Below are positions 18,013-26,244 of a DNA stretch of 64,000 nt, one piece after another. A program made the position numbers and the translations under genes. A model generated the notes under the pieces. It worked only from the letters and a program-made list of their open reading frames with translations. It was not told where the DNA came from and did not search any database. This DNA comes from Kastovskya adunca ATA6-11-RM4 (lineage in GTDB: Bacteria > Cyanobacteriota > Cyanobacteriia > Cyanobacteriales > Coleofasciculaceae). The stretch covers positions 1 through 64,000 of the forward strand of contig JAHHHJ010000027.1 of assembly GCA_019359445.1 (NCBI GenBank), in the 5' to 3' direction. Position 1 is the stretch's first letter; each line of letters opens with the position of its first letter.

Positions 18013-18648
18013 TTAGTTACCCTCAGAAAAAGAGAGTTCAGCCTCTGATTCTATTGCTTGCTTCTTCTCTTCTTTTTCCTGGATTAACAATCCTCCTAAA
18101 TGGATAATCGCCAGTATCAGCGCCCCAATTGAGAGAATATAACTGTGCAACGTGTACAGGTGTGCGACGGTGACGGTATTAACGGCTCCCCCACCTGTTA
18201 AAATGTCTCGCAGTTGAGAACCAATAAGCGGGATAGCTTCTAAAGTTCCTAACTCAATGGCGAAACGCCAGTATCCAAGTTGCGTCCAGTCGAGGAGCAT
18301 TGCTGTCCAGCCTAAGGCGATCGCGGTTAAAGTTAATAGAATTCCGCTAATCCAAGCCGTGAGCCAGCTAGGGCGAAATTTCTCCCCAAGAAACATCACC
18401 ACAATTTCTACTAAAGAGACAGCAATTAACCCATTACCTGCAATCTCATGGAGGCTCTGAATCAGCCAACCATTGGGAATTTCCGATTCGACAATCTTCA
18501 GGGAATTGTAAGCTCCACCTGCGGTGGGTTCGTAATAGAAAGAGAGCAGAATTCCTGTGACGGCTGCTATCAAGCTTAAGGAGAGGATCACTACAGACAA
18601 AATGGTAGCCAGTCGCCGAACTACAAAAGTGTAGGGTAGGTTTTTCAT
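18013..18648 (-). CDS. Cytochrome b N-terminal-domain protein, one haem ligand missing
   Basis: A 211-residue four-helix membrane protein of the cytochrome b/b6 N-terminal family. His67 (SLHEIAGN) and His168 (TLHSYIL) match the pair that holds one b haem, and His183 matches one ligand of the second. Its partner, expected 14 residues after His67, is Glu81 (SLVEIVV). So one haem site looks intact and the other altered. No Cys for a covalent haem is seen. The tail after 190 is charged. No subunit IV, Rieske or cytochrome f gene is nearby, so it is not petB itself. The redox partner is unknown. Confidence 0.8.
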   Translation of the reverse strand: MKNLPYTFVVRRLATILSVVILSLSLIAAVTGILLSFYYEPTAGGAYNSLKIVESEIPNGWLIQSLHEIAGNGLIAVSLVEIVVMFLGEKFRPSWLTAWISGILLTLTAIALGWTAMLLDWTQLGYWRFAIELGTLEAIPLIGSQLRDILTGGGAVNTVTVAHLYTLHSYILSIGALILAIIHLGGLLIQEKEEKKQAIESEAELSFSEGN

Positions 18649-18791
18649 GGCTAGTTCAACCCTGTGAGGGTGAATGTGTATTTGTACTTAGTATAATTCG
18701 TCTGCTTCTAAGCAACCTTAAAAATCGTTGGAAAAAAACGCTTGCCGCAAATCTACTCAAAAACACGCTTTGTAGATTCACCGTGGGAAAT

Positions 18792-20807
18792 TCATTTTGA
18801 ATAATAACGAAGAATTTCTGCCACTGACCAAGCTTGTGCGATCGCTCCTTGGGGTAAATGGGGCCAATCGCCGTCGAAAATTTCGGAAATCGAACCCATA
18901 CAGGCTTGTTGTTGTAGGTGAGCTAGCAGAGGTTGCCAGTCGAAGGCGATCGCATTTTCAGGAAAAAAGCGCTTTTCACTGGCGATAAAAGGGCCAATCA
19001 GCCAACTCCAGACGGTTCCTTGATGGTAGGCGCTGTCACGATGAACGCGATCGCCTGCGTAGTGACCAATATAGTCAGGGTGGGCTGGATCGAGACTCCG
19101 CAATCCATAGGGGGTGAGTAGGCGATCGCGTGCTACCGTCAGGACTCGACGCGCCTGTTCTGCCGGAAACCCGCAATGATGCAGCGACAGCGCTAATACG
19201 GCATTGGGACGCAGGCGGCTATCTAATTGATCATCCGGGGTAATCACATCAAAGAAATAACCTAAGTCTGCATTCCAAAACTTTTGCAACGAGGTTTTGA
19301 CCTGCTGTGCTTGTTGCTTATAGCGTCGGGACTGATTCTGCATCCGTACCGCATCCGCACCTGCATCTTTCACTAAGTGTTCCGTCCACTGGATGAGCCA
19401 ACATAATGCTGAATACCAGAGGGCATTAATTTCTATCGCTTTTCCCCGGCGTGGTGTCACAGGCTCCCCATCAATCACTACATCCATCCAGGTAATGGCA
19501 ACATTGGGCGCATCCCAAGTCAGCAATCCATCTGAGACATCAACATGAATGTTGTACAACGTTCCCGCCGAAAACCCCTTGTAGATTTGCCGCACTACAG
19601 GATATTGCGCGGCTAAAAATTCCCAATCCTGGGTTGCTTCTAAATACAGTCCTAGGACTTCAATCCACCATAACGACGCATCAATACTGTTATAGATAGG
19701 TTGTGCCCCTGCGTCTGGAAATGTATTGGGAATCAAACCATTCTGGACAAAACTGCCAAAGGTTTCTAATAGTCCTTTTGCTAAAGGAAAGCGCCCCGTT
19801 GCTAACGCCAGTCCTGGTAGAGCAATCAAAGTATCTCGTCCCCAGTCGTTGAACCAGGGATACCCGGCGATTACGGTGGGGCCATTAATTGAGGCGCGGT
19901 GAGTAATGAATTGATCGCTGGCGCGTAACAATTGCTGTAAGGCGGGTTTTGGAGAGTGGGGGAACTGGGTAAATAATTGCTGCTGACGCTCCTGTTCGGC
20001 TTGTAGTGCTTGCTCAAACTCCCAGTTGTTTAGGTGGGGAAGCGTTGGATTTGGCCATCCTACTCTCGCTTCTAGGGTGAGTTTCTCTTCCGGTTGCAGA
20101 CTCACGCTTAAATAGCCGGGGCTGTAGAGGTCTTCGCGATCGCCTAATCCGCGCTGATGTTCTTCCGGATAGTAGTAGTTCCCGTACCAAGCCGCTTCCG
20201 GTTGATAGTTACCGTTACTCCAGCGCAGTTGCCAAGGAGTTCCGGAAACGGGGGCGATCGTTTGCAGGCAAATTTGCTGCTCTCCGACTAGTTGGGAAAA
20301 TTGTAACCCCGCTTCTATAGAGTGTTGGTGGTGAAAATTGCGATCGCCAATGATCGGTCGCAGCCGCAGCGTTGCTGTCTCAATACCTTGGTAGTGATAC
20401 TGAATCAAAATACGATGACAAAATTCACCATGAGCATTGTTGCTTTTTTCTTTCACCCCTTGAGACTCGAATGCATGGGGCATGAGAAGTTGCCGCGTTA
20501 ATTGCCAGCGATCGCTACCCCAAGTCCAACTCAAAACTGGCTCGATGGTAAAGGAACGCAGCAGTTGATAACCCCACAGGTCAACTTTGCCCCCCTGCCA
20601 AAAATTACTGGAAAGCGCCCACACCTCCCCGTTGACTTCTAAGCTGGCATCAAGATGAGAGAGCAATAACGTCCGCTCGACCGGAGGATTCAGCGCCGCT
20701 ATCAACCAACCGTGATAGGTGCGAGTCCGGGCATCGCCCACCGTTCCGCTGGCAAAACTCCCCAGCCCATTCGTCAGCAGCCATTCCCGCGTGTCTAAAT
20801 TATCCAT
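18792..20807 (-). CDS. Amylo-alpha-1,6-glucosidase (glycogen debranching)
   Basis: 671 residues. The N-terminal domain opens with REWLLTNGLGSFASGTVGD, a signature of the archaeal/bacterial GDE N-terminal domain. The (alpha/alpha)6 catalytic domain spans about 290-670, with PWFNDWGRDTLIALPGLAL and HQGTVWSWLIGPF, which carry acidic and aromatic residues of the active cleft. It hydrolyses alpha-1,6 branches of glycogen in the cytoplasm. It is monocistronic as far as the spacing shows; a 258-bp divergent region separates it from the peroxiredoxin gene. Confidence 0.9.
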   Translation of the reverse strand: MDNLDTREWLLTNGLGSFASGTVGDARTRTYHGWLIAALNPPVERTLLLSHLDASLEVNGEVWALSSNFWQGGKVDLWGYQLLRSFTIEPVLSWTWGSDRWQLTRQLLMPHAFESQGVKEKSNNAHGEFCHRILIQYHYQGIETATLRLRPIIGDRNFHHQHSIEAGLQFSQLVGEQQICLQTIAPVSGTPWQLRWSNGNYQPEAAWYGNYYYPEEHQRGLGDREDLYSPGYLSVSLQPEEKLTLEARVGWPNPTLPHLNNWEFEQALQAEQERQQQLFTQFPHSPKPALQQLLRASDQFITHRASINGPTVIAGYPWFNDWGRDTLIALPGLALATGRFPLAKGLLETFGSFVQNGLIPNTFPDAGAQPIYNSIDASLWWIEVLGLYLEATQDWEFLAAQYPVVRQIYKGFSAGTLYNIHVDVSDGLLTWDAPNVAITWMDVVIDGEPVTPRRGKAIEINALWYSALCWLIQWTEHLVKDAGADAVRMQNQSRRYKQQAQQVKTSLQKFWNADLGYFFDVITPDDQLDSRLRPNAVLALSLHHCGFPAEQARRVLTVARDRLLTPYGLRSLDPAHPDYIGHYAGDRVHRDSAYHQGTVWSWLIGPFIASEKRFFPENAIAFDWQPLLAHLQQQACMGSISEIFDGDWPHLPQGAIAQAWSVAEILRYYSK

Positions 20808-21066
20808 ATCACTTCATCTTTAACTGTGAATATTAAAAACCTATTTCCCAGATAATTAGCAGGGTGGTACAAGACGTCCATTCATCACCGACTCAGCACT
20901 CAGGACTCTCAAGATTATCACGCCTACTCAAAATCGTTATGAGTATGATATAGTGTTAACAGTTCGTAACTACTCAACTGTAACCAGCACAGGTCAGTGC
21001 GAGAGAGCAACTGTACCTGGGTGTATAGCAAACGTATACGCTGATAGCATTTAAGGAGAATTATTC

Positions 21067-21672
21067 ATGACCAACCCGACAGAAGGATGTCTCCGGGTAG
21101 GCCAAACTGCCCCTGACTTTACTGCAACTGCTGTAGTCGATCAAGAATTCAAAACGATCAAACTGTCTGACTATCGTGGCAAATACGTCGTTTTGTTTTT
21201 CTACCCTCTAGACTTCACGTTTGTTTGCCCGACTGAAATTACAGCATTTAGCGATCGCGCTGAAGAATTCAAGGAAGTAGGAACCCAAATCCTAGGAATT
21301 TCGGTTGACAGCGAATTCTCACACCTCGCCTGGATTCAGTCCGACCGAAAGTCTGGTGGTGTTGGGGACTTGAACTATCCTTTGGTTTCTGACATCAAAA
21401 AAGAAATCAGTACCGCCTACAACGTTCTTGACCCTGAAGCTGGTGTTGCTCTGCGCGGTCTATTCATCATCGATAAAGACGGAATAATTCAGCACTCGAC
21501 AATCAACAACCTCTCCTTCGGTCGTAACGTCGATGAAACCCTGCGTACCCTGCAAGCCATTCAGTACGTTCAGGCTCACCCCGACGAAGTTTGCCCCGCC
21601 GGTTGGCAACCCGGAGACAAAACCATGGTTCCTGACCCCGTTAAGTCCAAGGTTTTCTTCGCCGCTGTGTAA
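21067..21672 (+). CDS. 2-Cys peroxiredoxin
   Basis: 201 residues of the AhpC/TSA family; it reduces peroxides using thioredoxin-type electron donors. The peroxidatic Cys lies in DFTFVCPTE, with the conserved Pro/Thr upstream, and the resolving Cys in EVCPAGW near residue 177, so it is a typical 2-Cys enzyme. The C-terminal tail past the resolving Cys is present. A good ribosome site (AAGGAG) lies nine bases before ATG 21067. A strong terminator follows at 21712, so it is transcribed separately from the next peroxiredoxin-like gene. Confidence 0.95.
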   Translation: MTNPTEGCLRVGQTAPDFTATAVVDQEFKTIKLSDYRGKYVVLFFYPLDFTFVCPTEITAFSDRAEEFKEVGTQILGISVDSEFSHLAWIQSDRKSGGVGDLNYPLVSDIKKEISTAYNVLDPEAGVALRGLFIIDKDGIIQHSTINNLSFGRNVDETLRTLQAIQYVQAHPDEVCPAGWQPGDKTMVPDPVKSKVFFAAV

Positions 21673-21711
21673 TTAACAAGTTAGCTGCGTCGATAACGCC
21701 ACAGTTGTATA

Positions 21712-21769
21712 TTAACCCCAACACCAAGACTTAGGATTTGTCAAAAAGTGGTGTTGGGGTTAATTTTTA
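21712..21769 (+). terminator. Rho-independent terminator
   Basis: A perfect 15-bp stem (TTAACCCCAACACCA at 21712-21726 with its complement at 21749-21763) and a 22-nt loop are followed by a T-rich tail. It lies 40 bp after the peroxiredoxin stop. Confidence 0.9.
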
Positions 21770-21790
21770 TTGATTCAGGAGACTACAACA

Positions 21791-22333
21791 ATGCTGACTT
21801 CCACTGACTTTCGGGGTTTACTCAACGAGCGCTTCCTGCGTAACTTCTTTCCCGTACCCGCCACTAACACCCTGAAGCTAGGACAAAAAACAGCGGATTT
21901 TGAATTGCCAGACATCACCAATAACCGTCAGGTCAAATTGTCTGACTATCGTGGCAAACAACCGCTGCTGCTTGCTTTTACTCGCATCTTCACAGAAAAG
22001 CAATATTGCCCCTTGTGCTACCCCCACATCAAGGCTGTAAATGAGAACTACGAGCGTTTTACAGAAAAAGGGGTGGAAGTGCTAATGATTACAAGTACTG
22101 ACAAACAGCAAAGTCAACAAATTATCAAAGACCTCGGGCTAAAAATGCCCCTCTTGAGCGACCCAATTTGTAATAGCTTTCAAACCTACGAAGTCGGTCA
22201 GGCGTTAGGCGCACCTTTGCCAGCACAGTTTATTCTGGATCGAGAAGGACATCTACGGTTTAAACACCTGTTTTCTTTCCTTTCATCCAATGCAGAGATC
22301 GAGACACTGCTAAATGCTATCGATCAATTGTAA
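21791..22333 (+). CDS. Peroxiredoxin-like (AhpC/TSA-family) protein
   Basis: 180 residues with a thioredoxin fold. The active-site equivalent is EKQYCPLCYPH, where a CxxC replaces the usual TxxC, so this is an atypical family member. LSDYRGKQPLLLAF precedes it as in other peroxiredoxins. I chose ATG 21791 because AGGAG lies nine bases upstream (21777-21781); the longer frame begins with TTG at 21770. It follows the 2-Cys peroxiredoxin gene, but a strong terminator lies between. The substrate is unknown. Confidence 0.8.
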   Translation: MLTSTDFRGLLNERFLRNFFPVPATNTLKLGQKTADFELPDITNNRQVKLSDYRGKQPLLLAFTRIFTEKQYCPLCYPHIKAVNENYERFTEKGVEVLMITSTDKQQSQQIIKDLGLKMPLLSDPICNSFQTYEVGQALGAPLPAQFILDREGHLRFKHLFSFLSSNAEIETLLNAIDQL

Positions 22334-22402
22334 GATTTTTGGGATTTACTGATATAAACGTGGTAAATACAGTCAATTGACCCTTCTACAGGAGTTGCTT
22401 AG

Positions 22403-22636
22403 ATGGAAGAAACGATCAAGATTCGTGCAGTGGATAGAAACGACTGGAGTACCACACTACAAGGGTTTGGGCCAGAGGAAATTCAACAACTGCTAGCTGT
22501 GTATTCTAGCGAACAGGTCGTTGGCACCATTTGTGAATCTGTAGATGGCAAATTTTATGTAAATGGTCTGCCAGAGATGGAGTACTTCTCGCTCCAAGCT
22601 GCCGCCGCTTCCCTGTTTAAAGACAAGGAGGGTTAG
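22403..22636 (+). CDS. Small conserved hypothetical protein
   Basis: 77 residues, acidic and soluble, with the look of the short cyanobacterial hypotheticals (GFGPEEIQQLLAVYSSEQVVGTI). AGGAG lies about ten bases before the ATG. It begins 69 bp after the peroxiredoxin-like gene on the same strand, so co-transcription is likely. I do not recognise a domain. Confidence 0.65.
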   Translation: MEETIKIRAVDRNDWSTTLQGFGPEEIQQLLAVYSSEQVVGTICESVDGKFYVNGLPEMEYFSLQAAAASLFKDKEG

Positions 22637-22752
22637 GGGAACTCTTGATGATGGGGTGATAGGGAGAACTAATTACCTACTTCCTAGTTCATCCTTCACC
22701 CTTTTCTTCCCCTATCCTGTATCTGTAGTTGACTCAAACGCGAATAAACCCC

Positions 22753-23781
22753 TTATAACGTCACTTGCTGTAAGTGGCTGCGAGGACTGAAACTGCGGTT
22801 ATCGCGGATTTTCTCATAGTATTCTCGCTCAACCGAACTAATATCTTTGGGCGTTGCAATTATAATTCGCACCAATTGGTCACTCCGTTCCCCTTTGGGT
22901 CGAGGCCATCCTTTCCCCCGCAGCCGGAGCGACTGTCCAGAACGAATTCCGGCAGGAACATTGACCTTAACCTTACCATCCGGTGTCGGCACTTCAATCG
23001 TGGCACCTAGCACCGCTTCATCGGGTGCTACAGGCACTTCGCAAACCAGATTGTCTCCCTCAAACTGGAAGAACGAGTGCGGTTGGAGTTCAACGTTTAA
23101 ATACAAATTTCCCCGCTGTTGGTTATAGGGATTGAGTTGTCCCTTACCTCGGATACGAATCCGGCTACCCGGTTTAGCACCGGGAGGAATCCGCACATCA
23201 ATCGCTTCATTACCCAGGTTCAGACGTTTCTGAACACCATGAAAGGCGTCAGAAAAACTCAAGCTAATTGTGGCTTCTTGGTCAGCAGCGACTCCAGCCG
23301 CATGGTTGTCAAACCCAGCATAGTCATTGAAGCCACCAAAATCGTTGAATCCAGTCGATCCCTTTGTAGTAGTGCGGTAATTATAAGCCCGTGAGCCGCC
23401 TGTGCCAGCAGCGCCTGTGCTAAAGCGACCGAGCAGCTCATTAATGAATTCATCAAAGCTGCCGTACTGACTAAAGTCGAAGTCGCCCATATCGACACCG
23501 ACACCTGCTCTACCTGCTCCTGCTCCTGACGGCCATCCTTCCCCTGCTTGCTTCCAGTACTGACCAAACTGGTCGTATTTTCGACGTTTGTCAGCATCGG
23601 ATAAGACTTCATAGGCTTCACTAACTTCCTTGAAACGAGCCTCAGCCTGTTTATCGCCAGGGTTCATGTCAGGGTGGTACTTCCGCGCTAGCCGTCGAAA
23701 AGTTTTTTTAATGTCATCGGCACTAGCGCTTTTGTTTACTCCGAGAATAGCGTAGTAGTCTTTGAAGTCGGTTGCAGCCAT
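22753..23781 (-). CDS. DnaJ-like co-chaperone without zinc finger
   Basis: 342 residues. A J domain covers 6-75 with the HPD motif ([10 protein letters not shown]) that stimulates DnaK ATPase. A Gly/Ala/Phe-rich linker (80-170) and two beta-sandwich substrate-binding domains (about 175-330; [20 protein letters not shown]) follow. The four-repeat CxxCxGxG zinc finger is absent, so it is type II/CbpA-like. AGGAG lies upstream of the ATG. No dnaK or grpE gene is adjacent. Confidence 0.92.
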   Translation of the reverse strand: MAATDFKDYYAILGVNKSASADDIKKTFRRLARKYHPDMNPGDKQAEARFKEVSEAYEVLSDADKRRKYDQFGQYWKQAGEGWPSGAGAGRAGVGVDMGDFDFSQYGSFDEFINELLGRFSTGAAGTGGSRAYNYRTTTKGSTGFNDFGGFNDYAGFDNHAAGVAADQEATISLSFSDAFHGVQKRLNLGNEAIDVRIPPGAKPGSRIRIRGKGQLNPYNQQRGNLYLNVELQPHSFFQFEGDNLVCEVPVAPDEAVLGATIEVPTPDGKVKVNVPAGIRSGQSLRLRGKGWPRPKGERSDQLVRIIIATPKDISSVEREYYEKIRDNRSFSPRSHLQQVTL

Positions 23782-24084
23782 GAAGCGTATCTCCTGTTGC
23801 TTTTAGTTATTAGTTGCTAGTTGTTAGAAAAAACTTAATGTATAGCAGCTAGGCTAACGTGAGGAAAGGAGCCTACTAGCATGAAGCGTTGCTAATTTAT
23901 AAAACTAACAACCTAACAACCAAAACTTTACTCACATACCTCAACACCACTAAGCGTAACAAAGGAGTCAAGAAGGTTATGTTCGGTTCTTCCTCACAGG
24001 GCAAGGTCGCAATTCCCGTACTTAAGGAAGGATGAACGCTAAAGGAGGAATAGTTGGCTGAATATTTGCTAGTTCTCGTGGAGA
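23782..24084. other. Intergenic, no gene supported
   Basis: 303 bp between the P-loop kinase gene and the DnaJ-like gene, both on the minus strand. A 66-residue minus-strand frame overlaps the kinase gene and lacks any recognisable motif, so I reject it. I see no strong hairpin. Confidence 0.5.
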
Positions 24085-24567
24085 TTAACGCCGACAATTA
24101 TCTGTGTAGTGAACTAAGTGATCTAGCCCGTCTTGCAAGCTTGGGGGTGTTGTTTGGAGGGAGGCGTGCATTTGCCGGATGATAGTTTCCGGGACAGTGC
24201 GCGATCGCTCTTTATTGCGTTCTAGGCAGGTATTGAGGGGAGTGTCTAGCCAGATGCCTGTAATTTTACTAAAGCCTGCGGCACGAGCTAAGGCGATCGC
24301 TTCTTGTCGATGAGCCTGAGTAGCATTAGTGGCGTCATAAATTACCCCATTAGTTGCCTGCTTCACCACTTGTCTAAATTGTTGCTGTAGGTGTTCCCTG
24401 ACAATTTCCCACGCTCCCTGGATACTTTCATCCCCAAATAACTGAGCGCGGATGGTATCAGTAGAAACTAAATGACATCCCGGACGTTCTTCCATCAGTC
24501 GTTGCGCTAGAGAAGATTTGCCGCTACCGGGAACTCCAATCAGTAAAGTTAGCTGCCGTTTGCCCAT
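24085..24567 (-). CDS. P-loop kinase (polynucleotide kinase/zeta-toxin-like)
   Basis: 160 residues with a Walker A motif GVPGSGKSS at residues 11-19, followed by an STDTIRAQLFGD segment and YDATNATQAHRQEAIALARAAG, both typical of the AAA_33 group of small nucleotide-binding kinases (T4 Pnk, zeta toxins). RNKERSRTVPETII fits the lid with its Arg residues. It probably phosphorylates a small molecule or nucleic-acid end in the cytoplasm; the substrate is not deducible. There is no antitoxin-like neighbour, so I do not call it a toxin. Confidence 0.8.
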   Translation of the reverse strand: MGKRQLTLLIGVPGSGKSSLAQRLMEERPGCHLVSTDTIRAQLFGDESIQGAWEIVREHLQQQFRQVVKQATNGVIYDATNATQAHRQEAIALARAAGFSKITGIWLDTPLNTCLERNKERSRTVPETIIRQMHASLQTTPPSLQDGLDHLVHYTDNCRR

Positions 24568-24732
24568 TCTAGTTAGATTTGAATTGTTGATGCACTCTCT
24601 TCCATCTCAGCAGAACTCGATCGGCAAAACAACGAGCCTACAACAAAATTACCTGACGCGATGCGTCCGTTATAGTAATAGCCCAACCTACGGCAAAATA
24701 AGGAAAACGTCAATACATAAAGTGGAGTGGCT

Positions 24733-25308
24733 ATGTCTAAGCGCAAGAAGCACAATCTCCAATGGATCAAGGAAACTCTAGAGTTAAAAGAAGACCACAA
24801 CTGGAAATCAAAGCCAGGAACTCGGATCTTTGTGGCAGGGCGAGGAGCGTTGCGCTTTGATGTTCCCAGCAATTGGCATTTTGAACTAGATACAAAGTCG
24901 TTCCGGTTTTTAGACAAAGAGCCGCCGAACGATGATTGCCGCTTAGAAGCTTCGTTTAATTTACTACCCCCTGGCAATTGGGCAGATTTTCCGCTGGTTA
25001 GGCTATTAAAGCAGACAGTTCGAGATGAAAAGCGCAATGTAGTTGAGCGAGGGGAATTTATTCAATTCAAGCGCCAAACTGCTCGTATTGTTTGGACTCA
25101 AATCAAATTTATTGACCCTCAAGAAAACCGCGAAGCTTATTCCCGAATTTGTATTGGGTTAGGTTCTGGAGTTCAATGTCTCATTACTTTTGACTACTGG
25201 GTGGACGATGCGGAACGCTTAATCCCCGTCTGGGACACAGTTATGGAATCGTTAGTTTTGGGGCTTTATATCCGCGATCCTCGCACGGGACTTGCATTCC
25301 CCGACTAG
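24733..25308 (+). CDS. Conserved cyanobacterial hypothetical protein
   Basis: 191 residues, soluble and basic at the N-terminus (SKRKKHNLQWIKETLELKE). The middle section (GRGALRFDVPSNWHFELD, then VRLLKQTVRDEKRNV and CLITFDYWVDDAERLIPVWDTVMESL) resembles the beta-rich fold of photosystem-assembly PsbP-like or bacterial lipoprotein-derived domains in pattern only. I chose ATG 24733, with GGAG six bases upstream; a GTG start at 24727 is possible. The function is unknown. It is divergent from the P-loop kinase gene. Confidence 0.65.
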   Translation: MSKRKKHNLQWIKETLELKEDHNWKSKPGTRIFVAGRGALRFDVPSNWHFELDTKSFRFLDKEPPNDDCRLEASFNLLPPGNWADFPLVRLLKQTVRDEKRNVVERGEFIQFKRQTARIVWTQIKFIDPQENREAYSRICIGLGSGVQCLITFDYWVDDAERLIPVWDTVMESLVLGLYIRDPRTGLAFPD

Positions 25309-25509
25309 CTTGTGGGGGATCTAAGCTAGTATCTGCAATTCTAGTCGGGGCGATCGCTCACCGCTCGCTTCATGAATACGTGCCGCTTTTGGCACCATCA
25401 AATCCAGAAGAATTGCAAAAGCCAATCAATGTACATCGTTCCTTCAGCCTCAACTAGAGGCGATGAATGAAATCCTGTACATTGACCTTTAATCGCTAGT
25501 ATCTATTCT

Positions 25510-25959
25510 TTAATCGCTAAAAGCATCTTTGATGTTCTCAATAGCGCTTTCAACAAAATTCTGTGTGTTGTCTACTGCTTTCTCAGTCCGAGCCGCATCT
25601 TTATTTGCTTTTTTCTCGATCCGATCTCTATCTCTCTTGGCTTTGCCCTCAAGAATGCTACCATCGTCATCCGTTGATTGATCAACTCGAGCGGCATTTT
25701 TATTGGCAGTTTCTTTAACCTGATCTTTCGTATCTTCGATCAAATTTCTGGAGGAATCAAAAAAATCATCGGCTTTCTCTTGAACTGCACCGTCCGCGTT
25801 TGCTGCGGCGATCAAGTTTGCAGCAGGAGCCGCCATTGCTGCGGTGTTCGAGAAAAACGCACCTTGCCAAACGAAGGCGATCGCTGACAGACAAAACACA
25901 GTTGTAGCCATCCAGCGTACTACAGTCGAAAGTTGTTTCATAAAATAATTTCCGTTCAT
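25510..25959 (-). CDS. Secreted or thylakoid-lumen small charged protein
   Basis: About 149 residues. A hydrophobic signal segment (VVRWMATTVFCLSAIAFVW) is followed by an Ala-rich cleavage region (AAMAAPAANLIAAA). The mature part is highly charged and helical, with repeated units of the type KxxANKxAARxxxxxDD (two clear copies), giving an amphipathic, LEA- or CsbD-like stress-protein appearance. ATG 25959 has GGAGA nine bases upstream; ATG 25941 is an alternative. Export through Sec is inferred. The role may be stress-related, but I cannot name a family. Confidence 0.65.
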   Translation of the reverse strand: MNGNYFMKQLSTVVRWMATTVFCLSAIAFVWQGAFFSNTAAMAAPAANLIAAANADGAVQEKADDFFDSSRNLIEDTKDQVKETANKNAARVDQSTDDDGSILEGKAKRDRDRIEKKANKDAARTEKAVDNTQNFVESAIENIKDAFSD

Positions 25960-26244
25960 AGAATACAATCTCCATGAGATTTAGCCTTCTATTTCTACTT
26001 CATCTGGCTCATGGGTCAAATCGTTCCACAGATAGAGGTTTTTCCCTGAAAAATTTTTGAATGAATTCACTATTTTGACAGATTGAACCCGGTGGTTCCT
26101 GTATGCGTCAAGCTTGTCCTCCCACACCAATTCCATTTTTATCCGCTAAAAGTAGGGGTGGTTTGTGGGTTCCGTAGAGGCGGACTAGCTCATGAGGATT
26201 ATTTCTGCTGGGGCGATCGCAAGCACGATTTTAGATGGAGCTAC

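Noticed and set aside
23897-24097. 66-residue minus-strand open frame
   Set aside because: It overlaps the kinase gene end, has low complexity and no motif.
24085-24567. P-loop kinase as a zeta-type toxin
   Set aside because: No epsilon-like antitoxin adjoins it; the same fold serves many small-molecule kinases.
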